Source: Bog-105 sp965277435 (GTDB lineage: Bacteria; Acidobacteriota; Terriglobia; Bryobacterales; Bryobacteraceae). From it: a stretch of 64,000 nucleotides of DNA. The notes beneath the pieces are model-generated. The model was not told the DNA's origin and searched no databases. It was given only the letters and a program-made list of their open reading frames with translations. The stretch is taken from NCBI GenBank assembly GCA_965277435.1, contig OZ255821.1, forward strand, positions 5,766,001-5,830,000, given 5' to 3'. Shown piece by piece: positions 49,982 to 58,846 of the stretch (position 1 is the stretch's first letter; each line of letters opens with the position of its first letter). Position numbers and translations under genes: made by a program.

Positions 49982-50554
49982 TTAGGCCCCGGCTTCCTGA
50001 TTATATGTGGTCGTGGCTGCGGGAGCGGCGGTGGATTCGACAGGGGCTTTGCGGCGGAGGAGGGCAGCGGAGATGAGAGTAATGACAAGACCGACGGGCA
50101 GGGGCTCCAGGAAGGTGTAGGCCATGTTGACGAAGGGATTCTGGTAGAGCTGCTGAGAGCGCTGGATGGCAGCGACCTGTGCGGCGGTGGCAGCGGGGTC
50201 GAGTCCGGAGGCCTGGACATTGTGAATCTGCGCGGCGAAGTAGCTGTCCATGAAGTGGGGCAGGAAGTTGAAGTAGAGGACCTCCCACATGGCGACGTAG
50301 CAGACGGTGGTGATGAGGGTGATCAGGATGCCGCAGGCGAAGGCGCGGCCGAAGGAGATTTGGCCGGCGAGGGTGTTGTCGCGGTAGCTGCGGATGCCGA
50401 AGTAGATTAGCAGGAACGACGCCACCATGATGGTGTAGCCGAGAGCCATGCTGTGGCCGGAGCCGATCTTGCCGGCGAGGAGAAGCGAGCCGCCCATCAG
50501 GACGGAGATGATGAGGCCGGAGATAAGGCCGAACGTGAGGACGGTTTTCTTCAT
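49982..50554 (-). CDS. DUF4199 family membrane protein
   Basis: 190 residues with four membrane segments (about 5-27, 34-54, 70-95 and 150-168). ALGYTIMVASFLLIYFGIRSYRDN and SFGRAFACGILITLITTVCYVAMWEVLY are typical of DUF4199. The role of the family is unknown. The tail after residue 168 is Ala-rich and disordered. The membrane-anchored LuxR gene lies 120 bp upstream in the same direction, and the two probably work together. Confidence 0.85.
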   Translation of the reverse strand: MKKTVLTFGLISGLIISVLMGGSLLLAGKIGSGHSMALGYTIMVASFLLIYFGIRSYRDNTLAGQISFGRAFACGILITLITTVCYVAMWEVLYFNFLPHFMDSYFAAQIHNVQASGLDPAATAAQVAAIQRSQQLYQNPFVNMAYTFLEPLPVGLVITLISAALLRRKAPVESTAAPAATTTYNQEAGA

Positions 50555-50674
50555 GCGAAGCTCCTGGTGCGCGTAAGGATGGAACCACGATGCGGTGTAA
50601 CAGGGCCGGATGTCGTCATCCTTTCGGGTGATTTTACAAGAATGGGGCGGAAATCGTGCTTTCGGGTGACGCGG

Positions 50675-51145
50675 TCAGGGCAGGAGACATAGTTCTTTGC
50701 CGCGCCGGACGGCCTGGGTGCGGCGGGTGGCTCCAAGCTTGTCGAAGGCGCGGGCACAGTGTGTCTTGACGGTGTTTTCGGAAATGAAAAGCTGCGCGGC
50801 GATCTCGCGATTGCTGAAGCCGCGGGCAATCAGGGTGAGGATCTCGAGTTCGCGTGGCGTGATGCCGAGGGTCTGCTGGTGGACCGTGTTGGGAGCGAAG
50901 GGTTGGAGGGCGGGGGCTTCGGCGGGGACAAGCACTTCCCTCACCACAACCGTTTCGCGGATGGTTTCGCGACTGCGCGTGATGCGGAGGCCGAGCCAGA
51001 TGCCGAAGGTCGCGAAGAGGATGGCGATGAGCGCGCTGTAGAGCTCTATGGAATGCTCGATGATGACGAAGCGGTATTCGGTGTATTGGAGGGTGGCGAT
51101 GAGGAGGCCGCCGACGAGGCCGAAGATGAGGACGTGGCGCTTCAT
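50675..51145 (-). CDS. membrane-anchored LuxR-type transcriptional regulator
   Basis: 156 residues. Two N-terminal membrane segments (about 5-22 and 33-53) are followed by a linker and a LuxR HTH domain: LTPRELEILTLIARGFSNREIAAQLFISENTVKTHCARAFDKLGATRRTQAV, here starting ITPRELEILT. There is no receiver or ligand domain. A regulator held in the membrane could be released or sense the membrane directly. It precedes the DUF4199 membrane protein, which may be its sensor or target. Confidence 0.88.
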   Translation of the reverse strand: MKRHVLIFGLVGGLLIATLQYTEYRFVIIEHSIELYSALIAILFATFGIWLGLRITRSRETIRETVVVREVLVPAEAPALQPFAPNTVHQQTLGITPRELEILTLIARGFSNREIAAQLFISENTVKTHCARAFDKLGATRRTQAVRRGKELCLLP

Positions 51146-51610
51146 GATGGGTTGTGAAGAAGTATATCGATAGCTTAGCCACCTGGAGAATCACAGTGCG
51201 AGCGTCAACCACAACGCCATTGATTTATCCTGCTAAACGCACATCCGGGCTGGTAACCGCTGCCGAGGAATTGCAGGATGAACGCCGACTTCCCAGTCCC
51301 AATCTGGGCCAACTTCCAGATCCAATCCACCGTCTATGTTCTGGTAAGGGGCGTGAGCTGGAGAAGTCGGACGGCTTTGTTGCCCGCAACAGTATGCCGT
51401 CTCTAAGCCGAGAACCCGTTTACTACAGATTCGACAAAACGTCTCTTTTGTGAGCCGATCCCTTGCACATCAAAATATCTCGTGGGTACGATGGCGCAGG
51501 ACAGTGAGTGTCGGTGGCAGACGTATGGGTCGGCTTCGTTTTATGTGTACCACGCGTTCCCTTTGGACAACTGGCGGCGGAGTATTCCAATGCCGCAACT
51601 TTCGACGGCT
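51146..51610. other. intergenic region without recognisable features
   Basis: 465 bp between the LuxR gene start and the stop of the 394-residue gene. I see no gene, no strong hairpin and no attachment site. Promoters of the LuxR gene should lie near 51146-51250. Confidence 0.5.
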
Positions 51611-52795
51611 CTAAAGAATTCGGAAATCTGTCGGACTTACAATTATCCAGCGCCAGCCACGACGCTCCAGCGCCCCTTTAACTTCGACCGACTGGCCGCG
51701 CGGATGAGCCTCGGCGGCAGCCAAATAGTCGCTCGGGCTCAAGGCGACCTTCACGTTGAGATCACCGTCCTCGCTTTCCCAATGGATCACCACTTCGCGG
51801 GCAAGAGTCACATCAGACAGATCAGTCGGATCAGCTTCGTTTTGTAGCCGTATGACCCTACCGTTAACGGTCTCCGGTCTCGGCGGCAGTTGCTCGCGCA
51901 TGGCCTTGGCGGCTATCCGGGCAACCTGGATGTGTCGCGGCCCGATGAAAGCCTCCCGAAATGGCTCGGTCGGCCATTCAGGGCTGAAGGTAAAGGAGAA
52001 GCCAAGCCCGCTAGGCGAGGTCTGTTCGACAAGATCGGCCAGGTACTCACACATGTTCGCGCTTAAACCAGTTTCGTAAGCTTTGACAACCACGCCAGGA
52101 TCCTCGATAGATGCGGCCTCTTGCAGCACGCGGATGCCTCGGGCCAGCCGCTGAATGACTCGGCGCTCGAAAGGAGGTTCCTGAAATTCCTCCATTCCCG
52201 GTAACACGAGATGCGTATTTTGAAGGACAGGCGATTCGATTGTGAAGCCGAAGCTTCCCTTGAAAGTATGCCCGAACCTGCAGTTTTCGGCATACTCGGA
52301 CCCTTTCTTTTTTACGCGCCAGAAATAGGCGCCCGGCATTATCTCCGTCGTCGCACCGCCGGCCAGCAGCTCGCGCATCCTCGCCGTATAGCTCGATGCC
52401 TGCTTCAAGTTAATCGTGTCTCCGTAGACCTGCTCGTCGGGAACGCGCGATTTGACGACATCGAAACCGATCGACCGGACGGCCGTTATGACCTCGATGC
52501 GATCCCGCCCCTCAACCTGCGATAAGGTTTCCAGTGCGCCATCCAGGCGCTTTACGGTCTCGCTTGTTTCAACCGAAGTCGGAACCACTAACTCGACGTT
52601 CTCGAGTCCAGGAGCCGAACTCACGTAAAGCTGGACATTCCTCTTGCCGGATGCGCGGCCGCGAAAAAATTGATCGGCGTAGGAGTCACCGTGCAGAGGC
52701 TGGTCGGCCGCCACAGCGGCCGCCTCCGGCCTCCATCCGTTGAATTCCAGATAGCGCCGGAGCAGACCTAGCGGAACTGTAAGCTCTTCGGTCAT
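51611..52795 (-). CDS. 394-residue protein of unknown function, partner of DUF4365 gene
   Basis: 394 residues, soluble, with no signal peptide or membrane segment. I recognise no named domain. Visible blocks are LRRYLEFNGWRPE at the N-terminus, VQLYVSSAPGLENVELVVPTS (90-110 region), a helical ARMRELLAGGATTE, CRFGHTFKGSFGFTIESPV in the middle, and a C-terminal beta-rich part (VSPTDFRIL). The ATG overlaps the stop of the full-length DUF4365 frame (ATGA), so the two are translationally coupled. Pairing with a nuclease-like protein suggests a sensor or specificity partner. That is an inference. Confidence 0.8.
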   Translation of the reverse strand: MTEELTVPLGLLRRYLEFNGWRPEAAAVAADQPLHGDSYADQFFRGRASGKRNVQLYVSSAPGLENVELVVPTSVETSETVKRLDGALETLSQVEGRDRIEVITAVRSIGFDVVKSRVPDEQVYGDTINLKQASSYTARMRELLAGGATTEIMPGAYFWRVKKKGSEYAENCRFGHTFKGSFGFTIESPVLQNTHLVLPGMEEFQEPPFERRVIQRLARGIRVLQEAASIEDPGVVVKAYETGLSANMCEYLADLVEQTSPSGLGFSFTFSPEWPTEPFREAFIGPRHIQVARIAAKAMREQLPPRPETVNGRVIRLQNEADPTDLSDVTLAREVVIHWESEDGDLNVKVALSPSDYLAAAEAHPRGQSVEVKGALERRGWRWIIVSPTDFRIL

Positions 52796-52895
52796 GCGAA
52801 TTGGGCTCGCCGGCGCGCTCTCTCCTTCTCAACGAGACCCTTAAGAACCTCTGGCGTCAGACGTTGGTTCACCGGGATCTTAATCCTTTTTTTGA
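52792..52895 (-). other. A7 slippery site and -1 frame extension of the DUF4365 gene
   Basis: On the minus strand the codons read TCA-AAA-AAA-GGA over an A7 run (52893-52887), i.e. A-AAA-AAA in the classic -1 slippery register. The zero frame stops at 52869. A -1 shift gives RIKIPVNQRLTPEVLKGLVEKE and ends at 52792, exactly at the overlapping ATGA of the next gene. The extension resembles the normal DUF4365 C-terminus, so either slippage makes the full protein or one A is missing from this sequence. Confidence 0.65.
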
Positions 52896-53333
52896 ATCGC
52901 TCTTCACGGGCTCGCCCGAAAAAGCGTGCCAATAGCAACAGTTTCGGAACGTTGTGGCACCCTCTTCAATTTGATGCCACGTATCATACGCTTTGGGTAG
53001 GCATAGCAGTATCAGTACGAGGGTCGCCGCACCCGGCTCACGCTGAACAATGTCATTGTAGTTCTTGCCTTCGAGATCGTAGATAATGTGGCCGTCATTT
53101 AGCTCCCAATCGTAAGAGGCCTTAACCTGAAAATCTAGTGGGAACCCTGCGTTCGAGAGCCTGAAACCGCTCGGTTTACTCGAGTCAGGAATCCACGCGA
53201 CCAGTTGAAAGTGGCCGTCTACTCCATAGTCGTACTCGTACTTGATGCCGTAGTTAAGTCCTGCTGACCCAGCCAGGGCGTAAATATTTGCAACGCAGAG
53301 GCTTTCCTGTCTGTGCTGCTTAGTGATCGACAA
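52869..53333 (-). CDS. DUF4365 family protein (PD-(D/E)XK nuclease-like), zero-frame product
   Basis: 154 residues in the zero frame; about 180 if the A7 run is slipped. The N-terminus ITKQHRQESLCVANIYALAGSAGLNYG and YDYGVDGHFQ are the DUF4365 pattern. The Asp of DYGVDG and the Q-x-K of DFQVKASYD fit a PD-(D/E)XK nuclease core. Later, LVLILLCLP and CCYWHAFSGEP are also typical. Members occur beside toxins or restriction genes, so a DNA-cleaving role is likely but unproven. It heads a two-gene cassette with the 394-residue protein. Confidence 0.8.
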   Translation of the reverse strand: MSITKQHRQESLCVANIYALAGSAGLNYGIKYEYDYGVDGHFQLVAWIPDSSKPSGFRLSNAGFPLDFQVKASYDWELNDGHIIYDLEGKNYNDIVQREPGAATLVLILLCLPKAYDTWHQIEEGATTFRNCCYWHAFSGEPVKSDSKKGLRSR

Positions 53334-53758
53334 ATTGCAGTGAACCCCGACTCCAATGGCCGGTTCAGTACTAAACTAAACCGGCTGACGGGAAACTATT
53401 GTATATGGTGCGTTACGAAGGCCACATTTCTATGCCAGGGCACGCACAAATAACGGGAAAGGAGGAGGCGAAGTTACCGCAGACCTGAGGTCCTTTGCTT
53501 CGCGTCGAACATATGCACCTGGCGACTTCAATCACTACTCCGAGAATGATTCTCATCCTTGGAAGCATGGGAGTTCCGGGACAGTCACACCGTGATTTCG
53601 CAATGGCACGAGCATAAGTCCAGGAGATTACTCCATGAACGCCCTTTGCGTCTGGAATCCATCTGGATGTCGGAGATCTGGAAGGGACTTCGGTCGACGC
53701 CGGTATCACACCTCCCTATCCGGGAGCATCTTGGCTTGTGCTTTATAAGAGGCACCAA
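53334..53758. other. intergenic region without recognisable genes
   Basis: About 425 bp upstream of the DUF4365 start. I find no supported gene in six frames. It should include the promoter of the DUF4365 cassette near 53340-53450. A degenerate inverted-repeat element follows at 53759. Confidence 0.45.
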
Positions 53759-53880
53759 TGTCATTGAGTTTTTGATAGAGGCTCGTGTGGTTTGGAGCCG
53801 GAAAATACCTCCACGAAAGGCGGCATGGCAGGCCAGAATTCCCCTCCACAAATGGCAGCAATCGACTCTGGGAAAAGTAA
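53759..53880. mobile_element. decayed copy of the MITE-like element
   Basis: TGTCATTGAGTTTTTGATAG at the left resembles the element at 4013. GGAGCCGGAAAATACC, CCACGAAAGGCGGCATGG and CAGGCCAG then match 4073-4121 in order, followed by CCTCCAC and AAAAGTAAGG near the right end. Internal parts are missing and the right inverted repeat is degraded. It ends at the stop codon of the protease gene. Confidence 0.45.
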
Positions 53881-53884
53881 GGGG

Positions 53885-55513
53885 CTAATCTTCGGGGAGG
53901 CGGCCGGAGAGATAAAGGCGCTGAGGGTCAGTATGCTGGCCGCCGGTTTGGGCGCGGACGACGTGTACGGCAATGGGCTGGCCCGCTTTGATGCTGGCTT
54001 GCATCTTGATGACCTCGTCGGGAGAGGACATCGCCTGGCGGTTGATCGAGAGGATGGTATCGCCTTGCGCCATGCCGATATCGTCGGCAAAGGATCCGGG
54101 GTCGACTGAGACTACTTTGACGCCGCTGCGATCGGCGATTTGCAGATCTTTGCGCTCCTTCTCGGTCAACCGCATGATCGTGATACCGAACTTAACGGGC
54201 GTCAGCGATTTGGTGAGGACGGGCGGCGCAACAGACTCCGGTCGATCGGCTGCCATTTGCGGATCATCGGCCCAAATCACGGACCGATCCACCACGCCTA
54301 CTTGCACATCCAGGCGTTTGCCGTTCCGGTCGAGGGTCAACTCCACGTCTGAGCCGATGGGCATGTCGGCTACTTTGGTGACCAGTTCCTCGCCATTCTT
54401 GACCGGGACTTTATTCATGGCGATGATGATGTCGTCTGGTTTGACACCAGCCTTGCCGGCGGGACCGTCTGGTTTCACGCTATCGACAATGACACCGTGA
54501 TCGAGACCGAAGGCTTGTAAGGTATCGGACTGGCTGCCGTTAGGCGTCCATTTGATGCCGAACGAGCCGCGGACCACCCGGCCTGAACGAATGATGTCGT
54601 TGTACACCTTCACGGCCTGGTTCGACGGCAGGGCAAAGCCGATTCCCTCGTAGGAGCCGCTGCGGGTGGCAATCATGGTGTTCACCCCGATGACTTCGCC
54701 GCGCGTATTCAAAAGCGGTCCACCGCTGTTACCGGGATTGATGGCCGCGTCGGTTTGGAGAAAGTTCTGGAATTGCTTGGCGCCCGGCAGATCGCGGCTG
54801 GTTCTTTGCGCGCTGATGATGCCGGCCGTGACGGTGGCCTGCAGGCCGAATGGCGAACCGATGGCGATTACCCAATCTCCGACCTGCACGCTGTCCGAGT
54901 TGCCGATTTCGACTGGTGTCAGCGTCTCGCGTGGCTGAATTTTGAGAATCGCCACGTCCGTCTCATTGTCATAGCCGACCAAACGCCCGTGATATTCGTA
55001 ATCTCCGCCCGCCAGCTTGACCTTGATGCGGTCGGCATTCTCGACGACGTGAAAATTGGTGAGGATGTAGCCTTTTTTATCGACGATGAAGCCGGTGCCG
55101 GAACCTTCCGTGCGAAAAGAGCGCGGTTCGCTGTTGCCGAAAAAGCGCTTGAACATGTCGGAAGGGTCGTGACCCTTGGGTGCCGGGGTTGCATCGTCGC
55201 CACCGTTGTCTTCCTCGGTATCGTCGTGATGCTTAGCGCCCTGCTTGCCGGGTTTTGGCAGGTAATCGGATTCGATGTAGACGACCGACGGCTCAACGCG
55301 CTTGGTGAGCTTGGTGAATTCGTTGGCGATCGGTACGGCTTGCGGAATGCTGAGCGGCGTCGCGTCGGCAGCGGCGGGTGGCGGCCCATTCTGATGATCG
55401 GCCTTTACGCCGGTGTTGATCACGGTGCCGATCACTATTCCCGTAACCAGCGTGAACAGCAGGAGGACGAAGCTGAGTACTTTAGGCTGCTTCACGAGTT
55501 GTAAAAACCGCAT
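53885..55513 (-). CDS. HtrA/DegP-type serine protease with two PDZ domains
   Basis: 542 residues from the ATG at 55513 (AGGG just upstream); the longer frame adds 27 residues with no signal peptide. An N-terminal membrane anchor (LSFVLLLFTLVTGIVIGTVI) leads to a trypsin-like domain with H155 (LTNFHVVENAD), D186 (NETDVAIL) and S263 (GNSGGPLL). PDZ 1 is about 320-420 and PDZ 2 about 470-540. A disordered acidic insert (92-118, with HHDDTEEDNGGDD) follows the first strand. It should degrade misfolded envelope proteins. Confidence 0.93.
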   Translation of the reverse strand: MRFLQLVKQPKVLSFVLLLFTLVTGIVIGTVINTGVKADHQNGPPPAAADATPLSIPQAVPIANEFTKLTKRVEPSVVYIESDYLPKPGKQGAKHHDDTEEDNGGDDATPAPKGHDPSDMFKRFFGNSEPRSFRTEGSGTGFIVDKKGYILTNFHVVENADRIKVKLAGGDYEYHGRLVGYDNETDVAILKIQPRETLTPVEIGNSDSVQVGDWVIAIGSPFGLQATVTAGIISAQRTSRDLPGAKQFQNFLQTDAAINPGNSGGPLLNTRGEVIGVNTMIATRSGSYEGIGFALPSNQAVKVYNDIIRSGRVVRGSFGIKWTPNGSQSDTLQAFGLDHGVIVDSVKPDGPAGKAGVKPDDIIIAMNKVPVKNGEELVTKVADMPIGSDVELTLDRNGKRLDVQVGVVDRSVIWADDPQMAADRPESVAPPVLTKSLTPVKFGITIMRLTEKERKDLQIADRSGVKVVSVDPGSFADDIGMAQGDTILSINRQAMSSPDEVIKMQASIKAGQPIAVHVVRAQTGGQHTDPQRLYLSGRLPED

Positions 55514-55580
55514 TCCCTGGACCTTTTCGTCAGCTGACACTCTCAGTATAGAGAAAATTGTCGTTCTTTCTTCTCCGATG

Positions 55581-56489
55581 TCAGGTTCTAGCACCGGGTT
55601 TCACTTCAACGGCGAGGATGCCGGTAAGAATGAGGGCTCCTCCGGCGAGGGCGGCCCAGGTGAGACGTTCCCGGCCGACCAAAACGGCGGTTGCCAAGGC
55701 GAAGACAGGTTCGAGCGCAAAAATCAGTGCCGTGCGGGTGGGTGTGGTGTGCTGCTGGCCCCAGGTTTGGAGGGCGAAGGCGATGGCGGTGGCGAAGACG
55801 GCGGTGAGCAGGATGGCAAAGAGCAGGCTGGGGCGCCAACGAGCGATGGGTGGCTCGATGGCCAGGGAAATAGTAGATAAGAGCGCGGCGCAAGCGATTT
55901 GGCCGAGGGCGACGGCCTGGAACATTTCGCGCTGGGAGTAGTAGCCGACCAGCAAAAGATGAAACGCGAAGACGACGGCGCAACCGACCGTGAGCAGGTC
56001 TCCATAATTGATGCGAAAAGGGCCGCCGCGCGCGGCGGGTAAGGTGAGGAGGAGCATGCCGGCCGAGGCGACGAGAATGCCGCCGAATTCTCGCGGGTTC
56101 GGCCAGCGGCGATAGATGGCGGCGCTGATGAGCGGCACCAGGACGATATACAAGCCGGTGAGGAAGCCGGAATTTCCGGCAGTGGTGTATTTGAGGCCGA
56201 CGGTTTGGAGCAGGTAGCCGAGCCAGAGGAAGAGACCGGCGATCGCTCCGCCACGGACTCCGGCCCAGACCGTTCTTCTTGGTACCTGCGAGAAAGGGCG
56301 CCAGAAGATCAGCAACAGGCAAAGTGAGGCGAGAGAGAAGCGCAGGGCGAGAAAGTAAAGCGTCGAGATGTCGTTGAGCGCGCTCTTGACAACGACAAAG
56401 GTGGTGCCCCAGACCAGGGCGACCAGCGCAAGCGCCAGGTCAGCTTGCCAGCGAGGAGGGCGATTGTCAATTTCAGACTTTGTTGGCAT
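55581..56489 (-). CDS. EamA/DMT family transporter
   Basis: 302 residues with ten membrane segments in two EamA repeats of five. The first has ALVALVWGTTFVVVKSAL and the second starts near residue 155 with GDLLTVGCAVVFAFHLLLVGYY. ALIFALEPVFALATAVLVGRE and LTWAALAGGALILTGILAVE are the typical second-repeat ending. Members export amino acids, nucleosides or metabolites; no substrate can be inferred. It lies 67 bp from both neighbours. Confidence 0.92.
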   Translation of the reverse strand: MPTKSEIDNRPPRWQADLALALVALVWGTTFVVVKSALNDISTLYFLALRFSLASLCLLLIFWRPFSQVPRRTVWAGVRGGAIAGLFLWLGYLLQTVGLKYTTAGNSGFLTGLYIVLVPLISAAIYRRWPNPREFGGILVASAGMLLLTLPAARGGPFRINYGDLLTVGCAVVFAFHLLLVGYYSQREMFQAVALGQIACAALLSTISLAIEPPIARWRPSLLFAILLTAVFATAIAFALQTWGQQHTTPTRTALIFALEPVFALATAVLVGRERLTWAALAGGALILTGILAVEVKPGART

Positions 56490-56556
56490 GGAAGTTTCGG
56501 CAGTATTTGGCGTATGCGACCCCAGGGAAGGTTTGGACCCGGTGACTTGACTCGAG

Positions 56557-57858
56557 TTACCGCTCTCCGCCTCTTTCGTCCTGAACGGCGGGCCGGCTCA
56601 GGCTCTCGTAGATCGGGCGCGAGCCCAGGAGCGTAGGAACTACCATTGCGCCGAAGCATGCCCACAACATGGGCATGAGCTGGGTGAAGCTGGCGGTTAG
56701 CTCGATCACAAGAATGATTCCAGTAACGGGAGCTCTTACTACAGCGGTAAAGAACGCAGCCATGGCGACAATTGCGAAGGTGGTCGGAGGTACCACAACG
56801 TGGAGGAACGCCAAGCCGCAGAGTGCCGAGAACAGCAGCCCGATTTGTGCTCCTAGAACGAGCATGGGCGCAAATAGGCCGCCTGGCGTTCCAGCCGCAT
56901 AAGACAAAGGGCCCAGCACAAAGCGCAAAGCAAAGATAAAAGGAAGCAGCGTGATACTTTCTCCCGACGACAGCAAGCGCCGCGTGATGTTATCGCCGCC
57001 TCCGACCAGACCTGGAGCGAACCAGGCGACGGTTCCCACCACAGCTCCAATCGCTGCGGCGCGAAGTTCGATCGGCCAGTTGATTCGGTCGGCCACTGAG
57101 ATACCGGCGAGGATGGCCCAGTTGTAGCCCATCCCCAGTAGTCCCGCGAGGGCACCTAGTGCTAGGAAGAGAAGGCCGCTTCCAAGACCGGTATACGGCA
57201 GGGGTGGGACTTGGAAATCCGGGCTGCGGCCGAGAAATAAGCGTGCCACCGCAATGGCACAACAGGAGGAACCGAGCGCGGCAATGGCAACGCGAGTGTC
57301 GAAGCGGCGGATGAGTTCCTCCAATACGAAAACGGACCCGGCGATAGGAGCATTGAAGGCGGTGGCGATGCCAGCGCCGCCGCACGACGCTAGCAGCGCC
57401 GTGCAATCCGCTTCAGAGAGCTGGAATCTTTTGCCGACGAAGGCGCCGATATCGGCTCCCATTTGCACGCTAGGGCCTTCGCGGCCAAGCACGAAACCGC
57501 CGCCGATGGCCAGTAATCCGCCAACGAATTTCACCAGAATGAGGCTGAAAGGCGCCGGGGGTAATTCACCTTTGGCGACGGCTTCGACGTGGGGAATGCC
57601 GCTCCCGGCGGCGTAAGGCGAGAAGCGTCTGACCAACCAGGCAGCCGCGAAGGCAGCCGCTGCCACAATTCCCACGGTCAGCAGAAAACCTGGCAACGGC
57701 CGCGCATGGGCGCGCATGATGAGATCGCCGCGAATGTGATCAGCGCTCTTGAGTAACAGGCGAAACAACGTTACTAACAGGCCGGTGAGCGCGCCGGTTA
57801 AGCAGGCGACCAACGCTAAAGGCAGGATGGAGGCGGAGTTCTTTCTCCAAGTGAGCAT
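56557..57858 (-). CDS. ClC family chloride channel or H+/Cl- antiporter
   Basis: 433 residues. The selectivity filter motifs are GSGIPHVEA (about 87-95), GREGPSVQMGA (about 123-133) and GTPGGLFAPMLVLGA (about 330). The Glu in GREGP is the external gating glutamate of antiporters. The later internal glutamate and Tyr of the pore are less easy to place. The protein is a little shorter than E. coli ClcA. The Shine-Dalgarno match before the ATG is weak (AGGA directly in front). Confidence 0.9.
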   Translation of the reverse strand: MLTWRKNSASILPLALVACLTGALTGLLVTLFRLLLKSADHIRGDLIMRAHARPLPGFLLTVGIVAAAAFAAAWLVRRFSPYAAGSGIPHVEAVAKGELPPAPFSLILVKFVGGLLAIGGGFVLGREGPSVQMGADIGAFVGKRFQLSEADCTALLASCGGAGIATAFNAPIAGSVFVLEELIRRFDTRVAIAALGSSCCAIAVARLFLGRSPDFQVPPLPYTGLGSGLLFLALGALAGLLGMGYNWAILAGISVADRINWPIELRAAAIGAVVGTVAWFAPGLVGGGDNITRRLLSSGESITLLPFIFALRFVLGPLSYAAGTPGGLFAPMLVLGAQIGLLFSALCGLAFLHVVVPPTTFAIVAMAAFFTAVVRAPVTGIILVIELTASFTQLMPMLWACFGAMVVPTLLGSRPIYESLSRPAVQDERGGER

Positions 57859-58148
57859 TCCTGCGACTAATCGAAGAGGCTTTGGTACCCGAGTATTAGC
57901 GCGGAGCGGAATTTTGTTCCTCGTTGGCAGGCGAATCAGTAGTCATGGTGGCATAGAGCTGCTCCAGAGGTAAGGTGGCTTCGAAACAAGTATTTGTCCC
58001 TCGATTAGGCGGGGGCGCAGAGCAAAGGCCGGCATCCACTCTTCCGCCTTATGAGCCAGCTCGGAGGATGGCACTGCAACTCGGTCGGATAATCGAATGA
58101 GTTGGTTTCATCCCATCCTGGAAGCGCGCACACAGGTCATCAAGGCAG
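57859..58148. other. intergenic region upstream of the ClC gene
   Basis: 290 bp between the ClC start and the permease remnant. No gene, hairpin or repeat that I can support. It should hold the ClC promoter. Confidence 0.4.
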
Positions 58149-58568
58149 CTACCCTTGACGGAGCGCGACCATCGGGTCAATAGCACTCGCCTTGCGTGCC
58201 GGCACGTAACAGGCGAGGAACGCCGCAAGCAACAAGATGGCTGCCCCGGCAATAATCGAACCCCAATCGAGGGAATCTATTCCGTAGAGCGTGCTTTGCA
58301 TGGCGCGGGTTATGAAATATGCTCCGACAATGCCCAATGCCAATCCTGTGCCGGCCATGGCTAATCCTTGTTTTAGAACGCGAAGCAGTACAGCATTGGC
58401 AGTCGCTCCCAACGCCATACGCAGTCCGATTTCCGATGTGCTCTGGGCGACTGTGAACGCCAACACGCCGTGGATTTCCACCGCGGCTAAGATCAGGGCA
58501 ATTGCAGCCAGGGAACCATAGAGTGCGATCCCAAAACGATCACCGATGATCCTTGCCAGGCTAGTCCT
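58149..58568 (-). pseudogene. C-terminal remnant of an ADOP-type ABC permease
   Basis: The frame is open for 139 codons from 58568; an in-frame TGA at 58569-58571 precedes it. The sequence is the last FtsX domain: SLARIIGDRFGIALYGSL, then SEIGLRMALGATANAV and LLAAFLACYVPARKASAIDPMVALRQG. The rest of the roughly 800-residue gene is absent. It is the third permease copy in the window and the most decayed. The next 278 bp (58569-58846) hold no supported gene. Confidence 0.8.
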
Positions 58569-58846
58569 TCATCGGGGTGGAAGTCGCGGCCCATCCACGC
58601 TTTCGCCCAGGGGCTCAATGGGCTCGCCTTCTTGCCGAGTCTAAACAAGGTGAGTTGTTTGACCTGTGCTCCGGCTGGAGCGCCTTAGTAAAGATTTCCT
58701 ATGTGCTGAATGACGAGCACCCAGGTGGAGTTAGACATCGACACGCAATCGACAAGCTCGTCGTGCAGTTCTCGGGCTGACATACCGCACTTGCTACACA
58801 GGCTCAGAGAGCGGACCAAGGCAGGGTCGCAAAGTGGCGGGCCGGC

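Noticed and set aside
53413..53709. 98-codon minus-strand frame and overlapping plus-strand frames upstream of the DUF4365 gene
   Set aside because: No domain, no supported start, and several frames open at once; treated as chance.
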